Assembly (NCBI GenBank): GCA_946402275.1
Contig: CAMIVY010000010.1
Location: 32,482-96,481 of the forward strand
Source of the DNA: an uncultured Prevotella sp.
GTDB lineage: Bacteria > Bacteroidota > Bacteroidia > Bacteroidales > Bacteroidaceae
Length of the DNA stretch: 64,000 nt
Direction of reading: 5' to 3'
Of this stretch, positions 41,912 to 53,200 are shown in pieces (the first letter of the stretch is position 1; every line of letters starts with the position of its first letter). The notes under the pieces are model-generated. The model was given only the letters and a program-made list of their open reading frames with translations, was not told the DNA's origin and ran no database searches. Made by a program: the position numbers and the translations under genes.

Positions 41912-44226
41912 TCACCATGAACCGCATATTGTCTGTCATGGCAGTGGGCTTGGCCACGCTGAGTCCACTGCACGCACAGCCGCTGCCTGTCTATCTGGAC
42001 GAGACGAAACCCGTGGAGCAGCGTATTGACGACGCACTCTCACGCATGACGCTCGATGAGAAGATAGCCGTGATACATGCACAGTCCAAGTTCTCTAGTC
42101 CTGGTGTGAAACGTCTGGGATTTCCCGACCTGTGGACGGACGACGGTCCTCACGGTGTGCGCCCTGACGTGCTGTGGGACGAGTGGGTACAGGCGGGTCA
42201 GACCAACGACTCGTGCGTGGCATTCCCTGCACTGACCTGTCTGGCTGCATCGTGGAACCCGCAGCTGGCACGCCTTTATGGCGAGAGTCTGGGTGAAGAG
42301 GCCTTGTATAGGAACAAGCATGTGATACTGGGTCCCGGTGTCAACATCAACCGAACACCGCTGGCTGGGCGTAATTTTGAATATATGGGTGAAGACCCTT
42401 GGCTGGTATCGCGTATGGTGGTGCCTTATGTGCAGGGCTTACAGTCGAAGGGTGTCGCCGCCTGTGTGAAGCACTATGCCCTGAACAACGATGAGGAGTA
42501 CCGTCATCAGGTGAACGTCATCGTGAGCGACCGTGCGCTGCATGAGATATACCTGCCTGCCTTCCGTGCTGCCGTGCAGGAGGGTGGGGCATGGAGCATC
42601 ATGGGTGCCTATAACCTTTATCAGAACCAACACAATTGCCATAATGCCACGTTGCTCAACAAGATACTGAAGCACGACTGGGGATTTGACGGTGTGGTCA
42701 TTAGCGACTGGGGTGGCTGTCATGATACCGAGGAGGCCGTCACCAACGGTCTCGACCTCGAGTTCGGCACGTGGACCGACGGGCTCACCATGGGAGCCAC
42801 GAATGCCTACGACAACTACTACCTGGCTACGCCTTACAAGCGGCTCATCCAGCAGGGGAAGTATGGCACCAAGGAGCTGGACGAGAAGGTGCGCCGTGTA
42901 TTGCGCCTTTTCTATCGTACCACGATGAACCGTCGTAAGCCTTACGGGTTCCTCTGCTCTGAGAGCCATTATGCTGCAGCGCTGAAGATTGCCCAGGAGG
43001 GGATTGTGCTGCTGAAGAATGATAAAATTAAAAAATTAGAAAATGAAAAGGTGGCTGCGCCGTTGCTGCCTATCAGCCTTGACAAGACCAAGAAAATTCT
43101 GGTGGTTGGCGAGAATGCCATCAAGATGATGACCGTGGGCGGTGGCTCTTCGTCGCTGAAGGTGCAGAAGGAGATACTGCCTCTCGATGGTCTGACATCT
43201 TCCCTCAGCCATCAGACATCTACCATCGACTATGCCCGTGGTTATGTCGGCGACACTATTCAGAGCTACGATGGTGTCACCGTGGGACGCTCGCTCTACG
43301 AGTCGCGCTCACAGGCAGCGCTTACCGCCGAGGCGGTGGCGAAGGCCAAGGACGCCGATGTGGTTATCTTCTTTGGTGGACTGAACAAAAGCAACTATCA
43401 GGACAGCGAGGGTCACGACCGCCGGAGCTACGACCTGCCCTATGCGCAGAACGAGGTGATAGAGGCTATACTGAAGGTCAACCCCCGACTGGTGTATGTC
43501 AATATATCGGGTAATGCCGCAGCTATGCCGTGGATTGACAAGGTGCCCGCCGTGGTGCAGGCATGGTTTGTCGGTTCTGAGTCGGGCGAGGCTATCGCTT
43601 CGGTGCTGACGGGTGATGTCAACCCCTCGGGCAAGTTGCCTTTCACCTGGTATGCCTCCCTCGACCAGTGTGGTGCCCATGCCACTGGCAGCTATCCCGG
43701 TACGTGGCGTGAGGACCGTCAGATCATCGACGAGGAATACAAGGAGGGCATCTTTGTGGGTTACCGGTGGATTGATAAAGTGAAAAGTGAAAAGGGAAAA
43801 GTGAAAAGTGAAAAGAAAAATAAGAAAAGTGCGCCGCTCTTTGCGTTCGGTCACGGACTGAGCTATACCACTTTCCAGTTGGGTAAGCTCACTGCCGACA
43901 AGCGCGAGATGACTGCCGACGAGACGCTGACATTCACCATTCCCGTCACCAACACAGGAAAGGTGGCAGGTGCAGAGACCGTACAGCTATACATTCACGA
44001 CAGAGAAGCTTCTGTGGAGCGTCCGTACAAGGAACTGAAGGCGTTCAGCAAGGTGTTCCTGCAACCGGGCGAGACGCGTCAGGTCACGCTGACCATCGAC
44101 CGTCGTGCACTGAGCTTCTACGACGAGGCAACCAGCCAGTGGAAGGCAGAGCCTGGCAAGTTCGACGCACTGGTGGGTACTGCTTCCGACCAGCTGCCTG
44201 CCCGCTATACTTTTGAACTAAGATAG
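41908..44226 (+). CDS. GH3 beta-glucosidase (beta-glucan PUL)
   Basis: Releases glucose from the ends of beta-glucan oligosaccharides, probably in the periplasm (signal peptide to about residue 23, no lipobox). (alpha/beta)8 domain with VKHYALNN at about 187-194 and nucleophile Asp267 in GVVISDWGG; second alpha/beta domain with RSYDLPYAQNEVI; C-terminal Fn3-like domain (LTFTIPVTNTGKVAGAETVQ). The start overlaps the GH16 stop (ATGA); Met4 at 41917 is an alternative. Two places carry heptanucleotide-repeat insertions in frame: KIKKLENEK at nt 43019-43047 between the two main domains, and KVKSEKGKVKSEKKNKK at 43776-43831 just before the AFGHGLSYT motif. Confidence 0.94.
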   Translation: MITMNRILSVMAVGLATLSPLHAQPLPVYLDETKPVEQRIDDALSRMTLDEKIAVIHAQSKFSSPGVKRLGFPDLWTDDGPHGVRPDVLWDEWVQAGQTNDSCVAFPALTCLAASWNPQLARLYGESLGEEALYRNKHVILGPGVNINRTPLAGRNFEYMGEDPWLVSRMVVPYVQGLQSKGVAACVKHYALNNDEEYRHQVNVIVSDRALHEIYLPAFRAAVQEGGAWSIMGAYNLYQNQHNCHNATLLNKILKHDWGFDGVVISDWGGCHDTEEAVTNGLDLEFGTWTDGLTMGATNAYDNYYLATPYKRLIQQGKYGTKELDEKVRRVLRLFYRTTMNRRKPYGFLCSESHYAAALKIAQEGIVLLKNDKIKKLENEKVAAPLLPISLDKTKKILVVGENAIKMMTVGGGSSSLKVQKEILPLDGLTSSLSHQTSTIDYARGYVGDTIQSYDGVTVGRSLYESRSQAALTAEAVAKAKDADVVIFFGGLNKSNYQDSEGHDRRSYDLPYAQNEVIEAILKVNPRLVYVNISGNAAAMPWIDKVPAVVQAWFVGSESGEAIASVLTGDVNPSGKLPFTWYASLDQCGAHATGSYPGTWREDRQIIDEEYKEGIFVGYRWIDKVKSEKGKVKSEKKNKKSAPLFAFGHGLSYTTFQLGKLTADKREMTADETLTFTIPVTNTGKVAGAETVQLYIHDREASVERPYKELKAFSKVFLQPGETRQVTLTIDRRALSFYDEATSQWKAEPGKFDALVGTASDQLPARYTFELR
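43776..43831 (+). repeat. Eight-unit heptanucleotide array inside the GH3 gene
   Basis: TAAAGTG, AAAAGTG, AAAAGGG, AAAAGTG, AAAAGTG, AAAAGAA, AAATAAG, AAAAGTG read through as a Lys/Glu/Ser-rich segment. A shorter degenerate tract lies at 43019-43047. Confidence 0.9.
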
Positions 44227-44281
44227 TATTTGTTTTTTTATAATAATTGATAGTTTTTGGTTTATTACAAGTAGTTTGGTC

Positions 44282-44320
44282 ATGAGGGTGTGTGTGCGAG
44301 GCATGCACCCTCATTTTGTA
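44282..44320 (+). terminator. Terminator of the beta-glucan operon
   Basis: Stem ATGAGGGTG (44282-44290) with CACCCTCAT (44306-44314), then TTTTGTATTTTT. Confidence 0.83.
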
Positions 44321-44337
44321 TTTTTCTTACATAACAA

Positions 44338-44369
44338 TTTGGCAGTTTCGGTAAATCTTCGTACCTTTG
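44338..44369 (+). promoter_or_regulatory. Promoter of the SusR-like regulator gene
   Basis: TTTG at 44338-44341, 20-bp spacer, TACCTTTG at 44362-44369, 45 bp before the ATG at 44415. Confidence 0.83.
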
Positions 44370-44414
44370 TGCACCCTAAAAATACACCCAAAAACAAAAA
44401 GACCAGACAAAAGC

Positions 44415-46052
44415 ATGAGAAAACTCGTAAGCATCTTGTTGCTGGCTATGGTGGCAATCCATCTGTCAGCACAGAAGATAGACTATACCGTGGTGGATGA
44501 TGCCATCGCGCAGTCGCCCGTCTATGTAGCCCAGCACGAACACAAGATAGCAGAGGCACGGCGTGCGCTGCAACAAGAATCCTCCAAGATGCGGCAGTAT
44601 GACCGTAACTTCACGCTCTACGAGCTCTATAAGTCGTTTGTCAGCGACTCCGCCATCTTCTTCCTCAACCGCTGCATTGCGCTTGCCGACCAGATGGGGC
44701 GTAAGTCCGATGCGGTGCGCTGCCGTTCGCTCATGGCCATCCGCTGTGCCAATACGGGCATGTACGACGAGGCGCTGCTCCTTCTCGACTCCGTGCGCAC
44801 CGAGGGCATCGACTCGCTGGCTATGGGTACTTACTACGAGGCGTATAACAATGTGTATAACGAGCTGAGCTATTATTCGCACATCGCCTCGATGCGCCAG
44901 CATTATCTGGACAGGGCGAAGCACTACGAGGCGCTGATGTACCAGTATCTGCCTGCCACGCATGAGTCGTGTTTCCTGCGCCGTGAACTGAAAGCGCAGG
45001 GTGAGGGCGACCTGAAGGGGGCTATGCGGGTGAACGACGAGTGGCTGAAGCATGTGGAGCGGGGCAGCCATCCCTATGCGCTCACGGCGCTCTACCGCTA
45101 TATCGAATATAAGTTGCAGGGCGACTCGGTGCAGATGATGCACTGGCTGGTGGAGTCGGTGCTGGCCGACATCCGCAATGCTGCTATGGATCAGGGGTCT
45201 ATGTGGGAGCTTGCCAACGAGCTGATGCTGAAGGGCGACATAGACCGTGCTTCGAGCTATATCAGCTTTACGAGCGACTGTGCCAACCGCTATGGCTCGC
45301 GACAGCGCAACTGGCAGATATCGCCGCTGCTGACGCACATCGCCAAGGAGTATAAGCTGCAGAGCCAGCGTACTACGCACCAGCTGTACGTGACGCTGGC
45401 AGCCATCAGCATCCTTGCCCTGCTGTTGCTCTTCATGCTCTTCTTCGTACACCGCCGCAACCGCCAGTTGGCTGCGGCACGTAATGCGCTGAAGGAGTCG
45501 AATTCGCAGTTGTCTATTCTCAACTCCCAACTGTCGGCTGTCAACGCTCAGCTGTCTAATGTCAACAGTCAGTTAACCGAGAGCAACCAGGTTAAGGAGG
45601 AATACATCGGACGCTTCATGAGCCTCTGCTCGCAATATATCGACAAGATTGACGACTACCGTAAGATGGTGAACAAGAAGATGAAGAACAAGGAGCTCGA
45701 CGAGCTGTTCCGCATCTCGAAATCTACCGAACTCAAGGAGCGGGAGGTGGAGGAACTGCTGCAGAACTTCGACTCGGTCTTCCTGCACCTCTTTCCCTCG
45801 TTCGTCAGCGAGTTCAACGCCCTCCTGCAACCCGAGGCTCAGGTGCACCCCAAGGAGGAGAACCGGCTGACCACCGAGATACGTATCTTTGCACTTATCA
45901 GACTGGGTATTGAGGACTCGTCGAAGATTGCGGAGTTCCTGCACTATTCCGTCAACACTATCTACAACTACCGCGCCCGCATCAAGAACGGTGCCATCGA
46001 CAACCGGGGCGGCTTCGAACACCGCATCAAGATGCTGGGACGCATCAGGTAA
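44415..46052 (+). CDS. SusR-like membrane-anchored transcription regulator (DUF6377)
   Basis: Probable regulator of the beta-glucan PUL just upstream. 545 residues: signal-like N-terminus (MRKLVSILLLAMVAIHLSAQ), periplasmic TPR-like helices (about 25-320), one transmembrane helix (VTLAAISILALLLLFMLFFV, about 330-350), a coiled coil with Gln/Ser/Asn heptads (SQLSILNSQLSAVNAQLSNV), then the DUF6377-type cytosolic part with a C-terminal helix-turn-helix (IAEFLHYSVNTIYNYRARIK). This is the architecture of SusR. I start it at 44415; an in-frame ATG at 44367 lies in the promoter -7 box. Stop 4 bp from the convergent asnB stop. Confidence 0.85.
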   Translation: MRKLVSILLLAMVAIHLSAQKIDYTVVDDAIAQSPVYVAQHEHKIAEARRALQQESSKMRQYDRNFTLYELYKSFVSDSAIFFLNRCIALADQMGRKSDAVRCRSLMAIRCANTGMYDEALLLLDSVRTEGIDSLAMGTYYEAYNNVYNELSYYSHIASMRQHYLDRAKHYEALMYQYLPATHESCFLRRELKAQGEGDLKGAMRVNDEWLKHVERGSHPYALTALYRYIEYKLQGDSVQMMHWLVESVLADIRNAAMDQGSMWELANELMLKGDIDRASSYISFTSDCANRYGSRQRNWQISPLLTHIAKEYKLQSQRTTHQLYVTLAAISILALLLLFMLFFVHRRNRQLAAARNALKESNSQLSILNSQLSAVNAQLSNVNSQLTESNQVKEEYIGRFMSLCSQYIDKIDDYRKMVNKKMKNKELDELFRISKSTELKEREVEELLQNFDSVFLHLFPSFVSEFNALLQPEAQVHPKEENRLTTEIRIFALIRLGIEDSSKIAEFLHYSVNTIYNYRARIKNGAIDNRGGFEHRIKMLGRIR

Positions 46053-46056
46053 GGGG

Positions 46057-47859
46057 TCAATACGCCTGTTCATGCACGCCTTTGACGGCACGGCCTGAGG
46101 GGTCGTTAAGGTTGCGGAAGGCGGCATCCCACTCGAGGGCGACAGCCGTGCTGCACGCCACACTGGCCTCGGAGGGTACGCTAAGGGCTGCGGAATCGCT
46201 GGGGAAGTGCTCGGCAAAAATGCTGCGGTAGTAATACTCTTCCTTGTTCTTGGGCGGATTGATGGAGAAGCGCTCGGCAGCATGGGCCATCTGCTCGTCA
46301 GAGACCGCTGCCGCCGTCACGGCCTTCAGGGTGTCAATCCACGAGTAGCCGACACCATCGCTGAACTGCTCCTTCTGGCGCCAAGCAACCTCTTCAGGCA
46401 GCAGGTCGGCAAAGGCCTCGCGAAGGATATATTTCTCTATCAGACCTTCTCCTTGAAAGTAATTACTCCCCTCCCTACATTGCGTGCCACACTTCGACCC
46501 AAAGGTCGAAGAAGGGTGGGGCAGGGGGGCGGGTCTTTTTGCCTCCGGGTTCGTCCTCATGGCGACATCGAGGAACTCCTTGTCGAGGAAGGGCACACGA
46601 CCCTCGACACCCCAGGCCGACAGGCTCTTGTTGGCACGCAGACAGTCGTAGAGGTGCAACTTGGAGAGCTTGCGGACGGTCTCCTCGTGGAAGTCCTTGG
46701 CCGACGGGGCTTTATGGAAGTAGAGGTAGCCACCGAATATCTCGTCGGCACCCTCGCCCGAGAGCACCATCTTGATACCCATCGACTTGATGACCCTCGC
46801 CAACAGGTACATGGGCGTGGAGGCGCGGACGGTGGTGACGTCGTAGGTTTCGATGTAGTAGATGACGTCGCGGATGGCATCGAGTCCTTCCTGGATGGTA
46901 TAGTTGATCTCATGGTGGACGGTTCCGATATGGTCTGCCACGAGTTTGGCCTTCGCCAGGTCGGGAGCACCCTTCAGTCCTACGGCAAAGGAGTGCAGAC
47001 GGGGCCACCAGGCCTTGCTCTTCGAGTCGTCCTCGATACGATGCTCTGAGAACTTCTCGGCGATGGCGGAGATGACTGACGAGTCGAGTCCGCCAGAGAG
47101 CAGCACGCCATAGGGCACGTCGCTCATGAGCTGGCGCTTGACGGCAGCGGTGAGACCGTCGCGGATGGCATCGACAGAAGCGGGGTTGTCCTTCACGGCA
47201 TCATATTTGAACCAGTCGCGCTGATAATAGCGTTTCATGCCAGGGTCGGCACTATGGTAGTAATGTCCGGGCAGAAACGGCTCGTAGCGCTCGCACTGGC
47301 CTTCGAGGGCTTTCAGCTCAGAAGCGACATAGACGGTGCCGTCGCTGTCGTAGCCGATATATAAAGGTATGACGCCGATGGGGTCGCGGGCTATTAGAAA
47401 CTCGTTGCGCTCCTCGTCATAGAGCACAAAGGCAAAGATGCCGCTGAGCTGTTCCAGCAGGGCGGTAGCCAATTTTTCACTTAAAACACCGGTAGGAAAT
47501 TTTTCACTTATCACTTTCCCTTTTTCCTTTAGTTCTCGGTACAGTGCCAGGATGACCTCACAGTCGGAGCCCGTCTGGAATTCGTACTGTCCGGCAAAGC
47601 GGCGGCGAATGTCCTGATGGTTATAGATCTCGCCGTTGACGGCCAGCACCTGTTTGCGGTCGGGCGAATACAATGGCTGGCCTCCACTCTCTGGATCGAC
47701 GATGCTCAACCGCTCGTGGGCGAGGATGGCCGAGCCGCCACAGTATATTCCACTCCAGTCGGGTCCGCGGTGGCGGATCTTCTGACTCATCTTCAGTGCT
47801 TTCTCTCTCAGTGTATGCGTCTGTTCCTTGACGTTTAATATTGCTACAATTCCACACAT
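46057..47859 (-). CDS. asnB: Asparagine synthase B (glutamine-hydrolysing) with in-frame repeat-derived insertions
   Basis: Makes asparagine from aspartate, glutamine and ATP. Start fixed by the class II amidotransferase N-terminus MCGIVAILN (catalytic Cys2, 47859). Glutaminase domain about 1-200 (RHRGPDWSG, NGEIYNHQ), synthetase domain with PP-motif SGGLDSSV and LSGEGADEIFGGYL. 600 residues against about 550 in common AsnB. Extra segments: about 15 residues in ISEKFPTGVLSEKLATALL (nt about 47470-47520, heptamer-type repeat) inside the glutaminase domain, and about 35 residues between AMRTNPEAK and IEKYILREAF (nt about 46443-46545), which contain the GC-rich palindrome also found in pyrG. The frame is open and the catalytic motifs are intact. 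Starts 4 bp after the pyrG stop: one operon. Confidence 0.93.
   Translation of the reverse strand: MCGIVAILNVKEQTHTLREKALKMSQKIRHRGPDWSGIYCGGSAILAHERLSIVDPESGGQPLYSPDRKQVLAVNGEIYNHQDIRRRFAGQYEFQTGSDCEVILALYRELKEKGKVISEKFPTGVLSEKLATALLEQLSGIFAFVLYDEERNEFLIARDPIGVIPLYIGYDSDGTVYVASELKALEGQCERYEPFLPGHYYHSADPGMKRYYQRDWFKYDAVKDNPASVDAIRDGLTAAVKRQLMSDVPYGVLLSGGLDSSVISAIAEKFSEHRIEDDSKSKAWWPRLHSFAVGLKGAPDLAKAKLVADHIGTVHHEINYTIQEGLDAIRDVIYYIETYDVTTVRASTPMYLLARVIKSMGIKMVLSGEGADEIFGGYLYFHKAPSAKDFHEETVRKLSKLHLYDCLRANKSLSAWGVEGRVPFLDKEFLDVAMRTNPEAKRPAPLPHPSSTFGSKCGTQCREGSNYFQGEGLIEKYILREAFADLLPEEVAWRQKEQFSDGVGYSWIDTLKAVTAAAVSDEQMAHAAERFSINPPKNKEEYYYRSIFAEHFPSDSAALSVPSEASVACSTAVALEWDAAFRNLNDPSGRAVKGVHEQAY
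46443..46545 (-). repeat. GC-rich palindromic element inserted in asnB
   Basis: Contains CCTTGAAAGTAATTACTCCC (46452-46471), which reappears as its near-perfect reverse complement in the pyrG insert (about 49216-49243), and CTTCGACCCAAAGGTCGAAG (46495-46514), a palindrome of the type found at 29574-29610. Read in frame as part of AsnB. Confidence 0.8.
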
Positions 47860-47863
47860 AATA

Positions 47864-49702
<1,839 letters not shown>

Positions 49703-49717
49703 TTATTCTATGGACTG

Positions 49718-49725
49718 CAAAGGTA
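49718..49725 (-). promoter_or_regulatory. -7 box of the pyrG-asnB operon
   Basis: TACCTTTG on the minus strand, 25 bp before the start codon at 49693. No clear TTTG at -33. Confidence 0.55.
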
Positions 49726-49749
49726 CGACATATTATAATTAAAACAGTC

Positions 49750-50224
49750 ATATAGGCAACGTTTTGATTTGGAAAAACGTATCGATATGACAAAGTGTAA
49801 ACAATTTGCCGGTATGATTCATGGCGTTGTAAACTATTTGCAAAAAAATGGTATTATTTTGTTGCAAAGTGACACAATGATATTTCCGATGCCGTAGCTA
49901 CATTCAACCTTGGCTTGTGAGGCAAGATTTAACGTATTTCGCTCGACCTTAGGTCGCTTGCACGGCAAGAACTTTCATAAACGTGTAGATAGGGGGCATT
50001 ATGACAGACTGATGAGGCATGAGTACTTCAAAATGCGTTCTTCAAAGAAGATTTTCTTCCGTATCGGAGCATAATTACAATATTTTTTGTATATTTGCAC
50101 CGAATCTTTAACTTAAATACGTATTTATTATGGCACTACTAATCGCAGAAACACCAGTACTGTGACCATCCACTGCTGATAATGATAATAATAACAATAA
50201 TAAACTAAACGACTATTATTAAAT
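49750..50224. other. Intergenic region between divergent pyrG and the giant gene
   Basis: About 475 bp. Holds a palindromic CTCGACCTTAGGTCG segment near 49940-49960 (same family as 29574 and 60054), a -7 box TATATTTG at 50090-50097 for the giant gene, and a minimal reading frame of 11 codons at 50130-50165 (MALLIAETPVL). Nothing else recognised. Confidence 0.6.
50090..50097 (+). promoter_or_regulatory. -7 box of the giant secreted protein gene
   Basis: TATATTTG 128 bp before the start codon; no TTTG at -33. Confidence 0.5.
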
Positions 50225-53200
50225 ATGAGAAAAAAGACTAAGAACAGGCACGGAGGCTACGGGCTGCAAGTGCTATTGCTCATGCTCCTGCTCATCGGGG
50301 GCGGCCCGCAGGCACGGGCGCAGGAATGGCATTATCAATATAAGTGGCATTCTTCTTGGGACAAGACCAGTGACGATGTAAGCGGAGTAGGTAAATACAA
50401 GTTTAAAGGGTATTGTTTCGCTGGCTGTTCAATAGGAAATAAATTGTGGGACCCCACAGATTATGGCCATCTGGAGACCATCAAAAGCTTCGACCCCGGC
50501 AATGATCAGTTTGGGTGGGAGTTTAAGATTAGGGTTAATTTGTTCTACGGCCAATGGTACACTACTTTTCCAGATTACGGACTTCGATATAGCGGCGAAA
50601 TCTATGTAGTTACGAAAGACAATGTGTCGCATCTGATATCTACATGGAAAAGAAGTTCTGGCAAAAATGAGTATGATCGCTCCTATAACACAGTCTCCTG
50701 TACTCAAACAGACAAGACGTGGGGCGAGGTGCAAGTATCCAACATATATGGTACTTATGATTATGATGGCTTCGTTACGATTGATTATACCCCTTCACCT
50801 AAAGCCTTTAATGAGGGCGTGAAGCAAATCGTGATGACGCATGACCTTGAGACGGCTTGGGATATAGATGATTATTATCATGATATTGAAGCTAAAGCCA
50901 CCGTGCGGTACGAGAAAGACCTCTCCACCATCGCTGCCGACAAGCCGCTGCCCAAGCCCACCGTTGGCTGGGGCACTGACGGCAAACTGGCCTTCAAGGC
51001 CGCCGGCATGCCCGACAAGCGGAACAACAAACTATGGGACAACGAGTACTATAGCCTTAACGCGTATTACAACAAGGACGGCAACAAGACCGGCTCGGCC
51101 AACTACGGCACGAAGACCGGCACGGTGAGTTACACCAACGAGACGAACGGCAAGATGGACATGTCGTTCGGCTACTGGCCCGCGGACGGCGGTGCCTACA
51201 CCGTGCCCGTCTATGTGAAGACCCAGGGCCACATACAGGTGAAGCCCGACGGTACCAATGCCGTCACCTACGACCAGCCGGAAGCCGGGAGCGTCCTGGT
51301 GAAGCCCTACACCCGCCCCATGAAGGTGTGGGTGGACTACGACCAGTGGAACAAGAAAGCCACCATCCACTGGAGCCGTCATGAAACGGTGACGGGTTAC
51401 GACGGCAGCAGTGCGCAGAGCGTGGAATGCCTCACCGACGGACAGTGGTATGTGGTGCGCTACGAGACGACGCAGGGCGTGGCCAACTATGAAGTGGTCA
51501 AGGACATCAGCGGCAAATCCACCAGCCTGCAGGTGGTCGACGACAAAATAGACTACGACAAGAAATACACCTACCGCGTCATCTTCCTGCCCGACATCCT
51601 GAAGAGCGGCTACAAGGACCGACTGGCCAGCCTGCCCGGCCAGTCGGCCAGCCACAGCACCTACGACCTGTGGGAACAAGTCGAACTGCAGACCACGTTC
51701 AGCGCACCGGTGAAGTTGTCGCACGACAAGAGCGAAACGGAGAAGATACACCTGACGTGGGAGTACAACATCCCCCTGAGCGGGCTGAAGTGGAGCGTGG
51801 AGAGCCGCAGTGCAGGCAGCAGCGACTCCTGGACCGAGGAGCAGGTGCTCAGCCTGGACCCCAAGAAGCACACCGCCGAGGTGCGGCTCGCCGGCTCGGC
51901 CTGCAACCCTAAGGAGTACCGCGTGAGCGCCATGATCAATAACCGCCAGGTATGCTCCGACATTCTCGGCGCCAGCCTGCCCTCCAGCACCTACATCAGC
52001 GACGTGCAGGTCACCACAGGCACCGAGGAGCAGAAGGTGGTGGTGCGGTGGAAGGTGGAGAGTCCCGACACGGAGCACGACATTTACTACCGCGTCTTAC
52101 GGCGCATCGTGGGCGAGACCGACTGGGTGACGCTCAGCAGTTCCACACATGGCACCTTCAACGAATACGAATATACCGACGACCGCCCCCAGGCCGGCAC
52201 CTACTATGAATATGCGGTGCAGGCCTTCGGTGCCCTGTGCGATGAGCAGTTGAAGCAGAGCGACATGATCGTCAAGCCCGGCTTCGCCCAGGCCCGCGGC
52301 ACCATCACCGGACACATCGCCTTCGGCTCCGGCACGGCGGTGCAGGGCGTTCGGGTGAGCCTGGTGAGGGCGACAGCCGAGCAGGAGGGCGAGCAGGCGC
52401 AGTACTTCTCGCGCTACATCGAGGACGAAGGCACGGGCCTGCTGTGGCAGGGCGACCCCGCCACCTACGCCGGTCTGCTCAACGGCAAGCAGCCCCTGAC
52501 CCTGCAACTGTGGGCCAAGCCCGCCGGCGACGGCAGCAGCCAGATGAGCCTCGTCACGCTGAATGGCGCCCTGCAGTTGGGCGTGAAGCGTGTGGGGACA
52601 GGCTATTGCCTCTTCGCCGCCGACCTGTCGGGCGGTAACCCCGCCAACTACACCGTGAAGGAGTATCCTGCGCTGACCTTCAGCGACTACGACTTCACCC
52701 ATGTCACCGCCGTCTATGACGGCCAGAAGCAGTGGACGTTCTACGTGGGCACCGACTCGCTGCTCACCGGCACCCTCACCGTGGCCAACAACAATTGGAA
52801 AGCCATCCCCGCCGCCGGCACCAACACGCTGGCCGTCGGCGGCAGCAACCAGGCCGTGGCCGGCACCTACAAGGGCTTCGTCGACGACATCCGCCTGTGG
52901 ACCCGAGCCCTGAAGTCCGCCGAAGTGGAGAGCAACTACGCGCGCATTCTCGGCGGCACGGAGGACGGCCTGCGCCTCTACTGGCCGCTCGACGAGGGCG
53001 AGCAGGTGCGGCAGTATGCCTTCGACATCGCCTGTCAGGACGGCATCTACCAGTTGAACCACCCTGAGGTGGGCGCCAACGCGGTGCCGCGCAGGGAGGT
53101 GCCCCGACTGTTGACGCTCTACGGCATGACCGACAGCAAGGGTAACTATATCATCAAGGGCATCCCCTTCCAGAGCGGTGGCACCAACTACGAGGTGTCG

